The notes below the pieces were generated by a model that ran no database searches, was not told where the DNA came from, and saw only the letters and a program-made list of their open reading frames with translations. Below are positions 59,451 to 64,000 of a stretch of 64,000 nt of DNA, piece by piece. The position numbers were made by a program, and so were the translations under genes. The stretch's first letter is position 1. Each line of letters opens with the position of its first letter. The stretch comes from Phaeobacter sp. A36a-5a (GTDB lineage Bacteria > Pseudomonadota > Alphaproteobacteria > Rhodobacterales > Rhodobacteraceae): NCBI RefSeq assembly GCF_037911135.1, contig NZ_JBBLYU010000005.1:161790-225789 (forward strand), written 5' to 3'.

Positions 59451-60296
59451 ATGCCCGATCCGGCTGCCGCTGGCCCTGCCCCGCATTCAACAGCCCCAGT
59501 CCCCGCGTCGGAGGCCGGTGCCGCGAACATCCGGGCCGCGGAACGGACCGAGGCGATCCGGGTGAGCGACCTGCACAAATCCTTTGGGTCTCTGGAGGTC
59601 TTGAAGGGTGTCTCCCTGACCGCCCGACAGGGCGATGTGGTGGCAATTATCGGCGGCAGCGGGTCCGGCAAATCCACTATGCTGCGCTGTATCAATTTTC
59701 TGGAAACCCCCAATTCCGGCGAAATCGTCATCGCGGGCGAAACCATCGCCATGCGCCCCGATGGAAGCCCCGCCGACCGCCGCCAGATCGAACGTATCCG
59801 CACCCGGCTGGCGATGGTCTTTCAGCAGTTCAACCTGTGGACCCATCGCACACTGCTGGAAAACGTGATCGAAGTGCCGGTTCATGTGCTGAAAGTGCCC
59901 CGGTCGCAGGCCATCACCCGCGCCCATGAGCTGCTCGCCCGCGTCGGGCTTGGTGACAAGGCGGATGCCTTTCCCGCTTTTCTGTCCGGCGGCCAGCAGC
60001 AGCGCGCCGCCATCGCCCGCGCCCTTGCCGTGGATCCCAGCGTGATGCTGTTTGACGAGCCGACATCCGCATTGGACCCCGAATTGGTGGGCGAAGTGCT
60101 GACGGTCATCCGCGATCTGGCGGCCGAAGGGCGCACCATGCTGCTGGTCACCCATGAGATGAAGTTCGCCCGCGAGGTTGCCAACCATGTTGTCTATCTC
60201 TTTGAGGGCCGCATCGAAGAGCAGGGCCCGCCGGCCGAAGTCTTCGGCAATCCAAAGTCGGAGCGGCTCAAACAGTTCCTCAGCTCAGTCGGATGA
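59451..60296 (+). CDS. Polar amino acid ABC transporter ATPase
   Basis: A 281-aa ATPase of the PAAT (HisP/ArtP) type. Walker A GGSGSGKST (near residue 68), Q-loop FQQFNLWTH, signature LSGGQQQRAAIARAL, Walker B VMLFDEPTSALDPE. The first 35 residues are an Ala/Pro-rich extension. Its neighbours point to arginine or methylated arginine as cargo. Confidence 0.95.
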   Translation: MPDPAAAGPAPHSTAPVPASEAGAANIRAAERTEAIRVSDLHKSFGSLEVLKGVSLTARQGDVVAIIGGSGSGKSTMLRCINFLETPNSGEIVIAGETIAMRPDGSPADRRQIERIRTRLAMVFQQFNLWTHRTLLENVIEVPVHVLKVPRSQAITRAHELLARVGLGDKADAFPAFLSGGQQQRAAIARALAVDPSVMLFDEPTSALDPELVGEVLTVIRDLAAEGRTMLLVTHEMKFAREVANHVVYLFEGRIEEQGPPAEVFGNPKSERLKQFLSSVG

Positions 60297-60339
60297 TTTC
60301 GCCATTCGAACAAACAAATAACAAAACAGGGAGACAGTC

Positions 60340-61119
60340 ATGTCCATGAAATCAAACCTCAAACGCACAGCTCTTGCTGCGACTCTGCTGGCGGCTAGCG
60401 GGGCAATTGCCCAGGCCGAACCGGTGAAGATCGGTGTCGCCGCAGAACCCTATCCGCCTTTTGCCTCGCTGGATTCATCCGGCCAGTGGGTGGGCTGGGA
60501 AATCGACATTATCAATGCCGTCTGCGCTGCCGCCGAACTGGACTGCGTGATCACGCCGGTTGCCTGGGATGGCATCATACCCTCCCTCACCGGCCAGCAG
60601 ATCGACGCCATCATGGCCTCCATGTCGATCACCGAAGAGCGGTTGAAAACAATTGATTTCTCCGACCCCTACTACAACACCCCGGCGGTGATTGTCGCCG
60701 ACAAATCCATGGACATCGAGCCGACCCCGGACTCGCTGGCGGGCAAGGTGATCGGCATTCAGGCCTCTACAATTCACCAGACCTATGCGCAGGAATACTT
60801 CAAAGATTCCGAACTGCGCGTCTACCAGACCCAGGACGAGGCCAATCAGGATCTGTTTGCCGGCCGTATCGACGCCACCCAGGCCGATAGCATCGCCATG
60901 GCCGATTTTGTCGGCTCGGACGCGGGCAGCTGCTGTGAGATCAAGGGCGCGGTGGCCAATGACGAGGCGATCCTCGGCAAAGGCGTCGGCGCGGGCGTGC
61001 GCAAAGGCGACGCCGATGTTCTGGCAGCCCTGAACAAGGGGATCGCCGCTATCCTGGCCGATGGCACCCATGCCGATATCACCTCGAAGTATTTCACGAC
61101 CAGCATCTACTCCGAGTAA
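60340..61119 (+). CDS. Polar amino acid ABC transporter substrate-binding protein
   Basis: A 259-aa periplasmic binding protein with signal peptide (cleavage near AQA, residue 26). Family marks: VGVAAEPYPPFASLDSSGQWVGWEIDI near the start and SMSITEERLKTIDFSDPYYNTPAVI in the middle. This resembles the lysine/arginine/ornithine-binding group. GGGAGA lies before the ATG. The ligand is probably a cationic amino acid. Confidence 0.94.
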   Translation: MSMKSNLKRTALAATLLAASGAIAQAEPVKIGVAAEPYPPFASLDSSGQWVGWEIDIINAVCAAAELDCVITPVAWDGIIPSLTGQQIDAIMASMSITEERLKTIDFSDPYYNTPAVIVADKSMDIEPTPDSLAGKVIGIQASTIHQTYAQEYFKDSELRVYQTQDEANQDLFAGRIDATQADSIAMADFVGSDAGSCCEIKGAVANDEAILGKGVGAGVRKGDADVLAALNKGIAAILADGTHADITSKYFTTSIYSE

Positions 61120-61128
61120 GGACATAAC

Positions 61129-61881
61129 GTGACCGGACTCCTCGACCTGTTTGGTCTGGCCGAGAGCGCGCAGCTGTTGTCGCTCTCGCCGCCGGGATGG
61201 GGGGGCAACCTGTTACGGGGCCTCGCCAATTCGCTTCAGATCGCTTTTGGCGCATTTGGCATGGGGCTGATTATCGGGCTTTTCGGGGCCTATGGAAAAC
61301 TCTATGGCGGGCCGATCCTGCGGGATCTGCTCGCCATTTACACCACCGTGATCCGCGCCGTTCCCGAACTGGTGCTGATCCTGATCCTCTATTATGTCGG
61401 CACCGATCTGATCAACAGGCTGGCCGCCGGCCTCGGCTATGGCCGGGTCGAAATCAGCGGCGTTGTGGCAGGCATCTGGGTGCTTGGCATTGTGCAGGGT
61501 GCCTATGCGACCGAAGTCCTGCGCGGCGCCATCAAGGCGGTACCGCCGGGCCAGATTGAGGCCGCCCGGTCATATGGCATGCCTGCTTTCATGACCATGC
61601 GCCGGGTTACCATCCCGGCCATGATGAGTTTTGCAACGCCGGGGCTGGCCAACCTGTGGCTGATCGCGACCAAGGATACCGCCCTGCTGGCCATCGTTGG
61701 CTTTGCCGAGCTGACCTTGGAAACCCGGCAGGCCGCCAGCAGTACGCGGGCCTATTTCACCTTCTTCCTCGCGGCTGGGGCGCTTTACCTGATGGTAACC
61801 CTCTGCTCTGGCGTGATTTTCAACTGGATTGAACGTTGGGCCAGACGTGGGCAGCCCTCCCTGCGGGAGACCCGCCAATGA
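61129..61881 (+). CDS. Polar amino acid ABC transporter permease (first)
   Basis: A 250-aa permease of the HisM/HisQ type with five or six helices and the EAA loop GAIKAVPPGQIEAARSYGMP (near residues 130-150). GTG start at 61129 with AAGGA 6 nt upstream. It overlaps the second permease by ATGA. Confidence 0.94.
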   Translation: MTGLLDLFGLAESAQLLSLSPPGWGGNLLRGLANSLQIAFGAFGMGLIIGLFGAYGKLYGGPILRDLLAIYTTVIRAVPELVLILILYYVGTDLINRLAAGLGYGRVEISGVVAGIWVLGIVQGAYATEVLRGAIKAVPPGQIEAARSYGMPAFMTMRRVTIPAMMSFATPGLANLWLIATKDTALLAIVGFAELTLETRQAASSTRAYFTFFLAAGALYLMVTLCSGVIFNWIERWARRGQPSLRETRQ

Positions 61882-62654
61882 GTGTGCTGAAACCTCTGAT
61901 GCAGCCTCACCGGCTTGTCCTCATGGCGCTATTCGCAGGCCTGATTGTCTGGTGCGCGGTTTCCCTGCGCTGGGACTGGATTCCAGCCTATGCGCCGCTC
62001 GCGCTCCAAGGGCTCTGGACGACGATCTGGATCCTGGTGGTAACCAGTATCCTCGGATTTGCGCTGGCGGTACCGCTTGGCCTCGCCCAGGCGGTTGGCC
62101 CCTGGTATCTGTCGGTTCCCGCACGGGTTTTTTGCACCGTCATTCGCGGCACGCCGCTGCTGTTGCAGATATGGCTGCTCTATTATGGGCTGGGATCGCT
62201 GTTCCCGCAGTTCCCGTGGATCCGGTCCAGCGAGCTGTGGCCCTATCTGCGGCAAGCCTGGCCATATGCGGTGCTTGCCCTGACCCTGTCTTATGCAGGC
62301 TATGAGGGCGAGGTGATGCGCGGGGCCTTCTCAGGCGTTGCCAAGGGCCAGCTGGAGGCCGCCAAGGCCTACGGTATGCCACGCGGCACCATGTTCCGCC
62401 GGATCTGGCTGCCCCAGGCGGTGCGCAACGTCCTGCCAACGCTTGGGGGCGAAACCATCCTTCAGCTGAAGGCGACACCGTTGGTGGCCACGATCACGGT
62501 TCTGGACATCTACGCGGTTTCCTCGCGGGTGCGGTCTGACACGTTTATCGTCTATGAGCCGCTGCTGCTACTGGCGCTTGTCTACATGGTGATTGCCGGG
62601 CTGATCACCCTCGCCTTCAAACGGTTTGAGGACCGGATCCCGCAGCGGCAATAA
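61878..62654 (+). CDS. Polar amino acid ABC transporter permease (second)
   Basis: A 258-aa permease of the same family, EAA loop GAFSGVAKGQLEAAKAYGMP (near residues 150-170). The start overlaps the stop of the first permease. It is the last gene of the transporter operon; an intrinsic terminator follows 23 nt later. Confidence 0.94.
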   Translation: MSVLKPLMQPHRLVLMALFAGLIVWCAVSLRWDWIPAYAPLALQGLWTTIWILVVTSILGFALAVPLGLAQAVGPWYLSVPARVFCTVIRGTPLLLQIWLLYYGLGSLFPQFPWIRSSELWPYLRQAWPYAVLALTLSYAGYEGEVMRGAFSGVAKGQLEAAKAYGMPRGTMFRRIWLPQAVRNVLPTLGGETILQLKATPLVATITVLDIYAVSSRVRSDTFIVYEPLLLLALVYMVIAGLITLAFKRFEDRIPQRQ

Positions 62655-62677
62655 TCACCCGCCCAGCAAGATCAAAG

Positions 62678-62707
62678 AGCCCCCAGGTGCCGCCTTGGGG
62701 GCTTTTC
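62678..62707. terminator. Intrinsic terminator after the ABC transporter operon
   Basis: Stem AGCCCCCA / TGGGGGCT with a 10-nt loop, AAAG before it and TTTTCC after it. It lies between the transporter stop (62654) and the convergent stop of the initiator gene (62738), and can serve both strands. Confidence 0.85.
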
Positions 62708-62737
62708 CATGTGCCTGCCGGTCCGGTTCACAGGCAC

Positions 62738-63421
62738 CTAGGACAGGATGGTCAGCTGCTCCACATCCCCATCGATATCGTAACAGGCCGCCAGCAGCCG
62801 CTCCTGCAGATGTGAGGTGACGTAATTTCCGTGAAACCGGCTTGGCGCGCGTAGGATCAGACGGCCCCCTGCCCTGCTCTCCCGCGTCAGCGCCTGGATC
62901 CAGGCAGCGTAAATGGCCGGGTCCTCCTGGTGCAACACCGCCTTCGCGAGGCTCCACTCGCTGCCGTCGCTGATATCAGGTGCGGGCGCGGTTGTGCCGG
63001 TCATCAGCGGCACCACGTTTTTCTCCGGCTCATCGCTGCCACGCATCCGGTGATCGAAATCTGGTCCGACAGCGGCCCAGCAGCTGCGGGTGTCGTCTAG
63101 GATCCGCTCCAGATCAAAACCGTATTCCGTTACCCGCCCCCGCGCGCCCTGCCGTTTCACCACCAACCAGCCGAGTGCGCGCAGCTTGGCCATCTCGCGT
63201 TTCACCGTGCGTTCGTCGACGGACCACATGCGGGCAATCTCGCGCTGGCCGACTGCCAGCTCATTGCGTTGCCAGTTGTAGCGCGCGGTCATCAGCGTCA
63301 TGAACCGCAGAACCAGTCGCTGCGGCCCCTTCTCCAGAGATAGGGCATAGGTCCCCATTGCGGTGAGGATATCGTATTTCAGTGCCGCGGCCTGACGCCC
63401 GACGGGTTTGCTGGCAAGCAT
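62738..63421 (-). CDS. DnaA-like plasmid replication initiator
   Basis: A 227-aa protein. The N-terminal part (about residues 20-115) is a winged-helix region (ELAVGQREIARMWSVDERTVKREMAKLRALGWLV). The C-terminal part (about 155-227) resembles domain I (the N-terminal domain) of DnaA: SEWSLAKAVLHQEDPAIYAAWI...RLILRAPSRFHGNYV...RLLAACYDI. The AAA+ and DNA-binding domains of chromosomal DnaA are absent. Roseobacter plasmids of the DnaA-like type carry a short initiator of this kind, and a repeat-rich region lies directly upstream. I did not see partition genes; they may lie beyond the right edge. Confidence 0.82.
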   Translation of the reverse strand: MLASKPVGRQAAALKYDILTAMGTYALSLEKGPQRLVLRFMTLMTARYNWQRNELAVGQREIARMWSVDERTVKREMAKLRALGWLVVKRQGARGRVTEYGFDLERILDDTRSCWAAVGPDFDHRMRGSDEPEKNVVPLMTGTTAPAPDISDGSEWSLAKAVLHQEDPAIYAAWIQALTRESRAGGRLILRAPSRFHGNYVTSHLQERLLAACYDIDGDVEQLTILS

Positions 63422-63651
63422 GGCTGCCCTCTTGTCTCCATCCGATGGTGGATGGCTGCCTCTGTCGTCTCATGTTTGCCACGAGATCCTGTTGGGTTCA
63501 TTGTCGGACCGGGTGGCCCGTGGGTTGCGCTGCGTCGCAACTCTGGGTCCTTTCGATCCGAACTCAACGTTCTTTGGTTGGTTTATCTGATTTGCGTCCA
63601 GCGATACGATTCTGTCAAGAGCGCTGTTGCCCGAGGGGCTGTTCCAATTCC

Positions 63652-63668
63652 ATTTTTGAATCAAAAAT
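63652..63668. repeat. AT-rich 17-bp palindrome in the origin region
   Basis: ATTTTTGA-A-TCAAAAAT, perfect 8-bp arms around one base. It could be an unwinding or protein-binding element. Confidence 0.6.
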
Positions 63669-63700
63669 AGGTATTCATGGTATTGGGTGACAGGTAGGCT

Positions 63701-63765
63701 GTCCCCTATTGATCGAAAAATGTCCCCCAATATGCAGGGGCAGCTCTGGGCGCGTCCCCCTATAT
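63701..63765. repeat. Iteron-like GTCCCC repeats
   Basis: Three direct copies of GTCCCC followed by (C)(T/C)(A)AT-type sequence start at 63701, 63722 and 63754. The spacings of 21 and 32 bp equal about two and three helical turns, so they face the same side of the DNA, as initiator-binding iterons often do. Confidence 0.5.
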
Positions 63766-63863
63766 CAGGGTCGAGTATCCAGAAAACCCGTCAGCGGCGC
63801 AGGAGCCCGACCGAATCGCAATCGCCCGATAAACAAAGGGTAATGCCGCCTATTCCTGTCGAC

Positions 63864-63877
63864 GTCCCCACGGGGAC
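63864..63877. repeat. GTCCCC-AC-GGGGAC palindrome
   Basis: Perfect 6-bp arms with a 2-bp centre, containing the same GTCCCC word as the iteron-like repeats. It is flanked by two near-identical 11-mers CGC(C/T)TATTCCT. Confidence 0.5.
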
Positions 63878-64000
63878 AGGACGCTTATTCCTACGATAAT
63901 AGGTTTTGCGTTTTTTGCAAATTCGGCGTAAACGAGTTTCTAGGTAGAAAAAGCGTCCGCTTGGTGAATAAGGCCGCACTACAGAGATCGAGGAGCAGAG

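Larger units (their letters stand above)
63422..64000. other. Putative replication origin region, no protein gene seen
   Basis: 579 bp upstream of the initiator gene, without a convincing gene. It holds a GTTGCG/CGCAAC dyad (63524-63541), an AT-rich palindrome (63652-63668), three spaced GTCCCC-type repeats (63701, 63722, 63754), a GTCCCC-AC-GGGGAC palindrome (63864-63877), and two copies of CGC(C/T)TATTCCT (63847-63857 and 63882-63892). The last 100 bp are AT-rich. This composition and the neighbouring initiator gene fit a plasmid origin. Confidence 0.6.

Noticed and set aside
62738..63421. Possibility that this is the chromosomal dnaA
   Set aside because: Only 227 aa, no AAA+ or C-terminal helix-turn-helix of DnaA; the DnaA-like part is at the wrong end.
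1..64000. Insertion sequences, transposases, integrases, tRNA and rRNA genes
   Set aside because: None was seen on either strand; no transposase-like protein or long terminal inverted repeats were found by eye.

Overview
The window looks like one end of an extrachromosomal replicon (a large plasmid or chromid) of a marine alphaproteobacterium of the Roseobacter group (Rhodobacteraceae). The evidence is uniformly high GC, dense operons with many ATGA stop/start overlaps, TTG/GTG starts, NnrR boxes of the Rhodobacter type, a Zur-controlled znuABC locus, and at the right edge a short DnaA-like plasmid replication initiator beside a repeat-rich putative origin. No rRNA, tRNA, CRISPR array or insertion sequence was seen. 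The species cannot be fixed from the sequence alone.

Layout. 0-10 kb: a probable catabolic cluster for a betaine-like or N-methylated compound (BCCT transporter, an unrecognised 563-aa protein, a DUF3726-like protein, an Ldh_2-type dehydrogenase; on the other strand a LysR regulator, a Rieske oxygenase, a 79-aa protein and an FAD/GcvT demethylase-type enzyme). 10-16.5 kb: a secreted protein divergent from a Cys-rich MarR regulator and a MOSC protein, then a flavin monooxygenase/cupin pair with AraC and TetR regulators. 16.5-28 kb: nitrite and nitric oxide respiration (nirK-nirV, nnrR, a DUF1858 protein, norCBQD, two small membrane proteins, nnrS) with two TTGCG-N4-CGCAA boxes, followed by a DUF2946-like/PepSY pair. 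28-37.6 kb: a complete chemotaxis set (STAS, cheY, cheA, cheW, cheR, cheY, a small coiled protein; divergent MCP-cheB-cheD) without flagellar genes. 37.8-45 kb: modABC, an FAD oxidoreductase preceded by an 18-codon leader ORF, and znuA divergent from zur-znuC-znuB.

45-53.7 kb holds the most unusual locus: a PhnD-like periplasmic binding protein and a hybrid histidine kinase, divergent from a 1341-aa protein that joins membrane segments, two rhodanese domains, a YidC/Oxa1-like insertase module and an ATP-grasp plus phosphohistidine module, followed by an RpiR regulator. Then comes a lone tviB-type UDP-sugar dehydrogenase. 55-62.7 kb is an arginine/methylarginine locus: TetR-aruH-aruI-ddaH divergent from a four-gene polar amino acid ABC transporter, with a perfect inverted repeat between them. 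62.7-64 kb holds the initiator gene and the putative origin.

Taken together, the replicon carries import and breakdown of nitrogen-rich organic solutes, partial denitrification (nitrite to N2O) with molybdate and zinc uptake, and chemotaxis: an accessory gene set suited to low-oxygen, particle- or host-associated marine life. Functions rest on motifs and neighbourhood read by eye; no database search was run.
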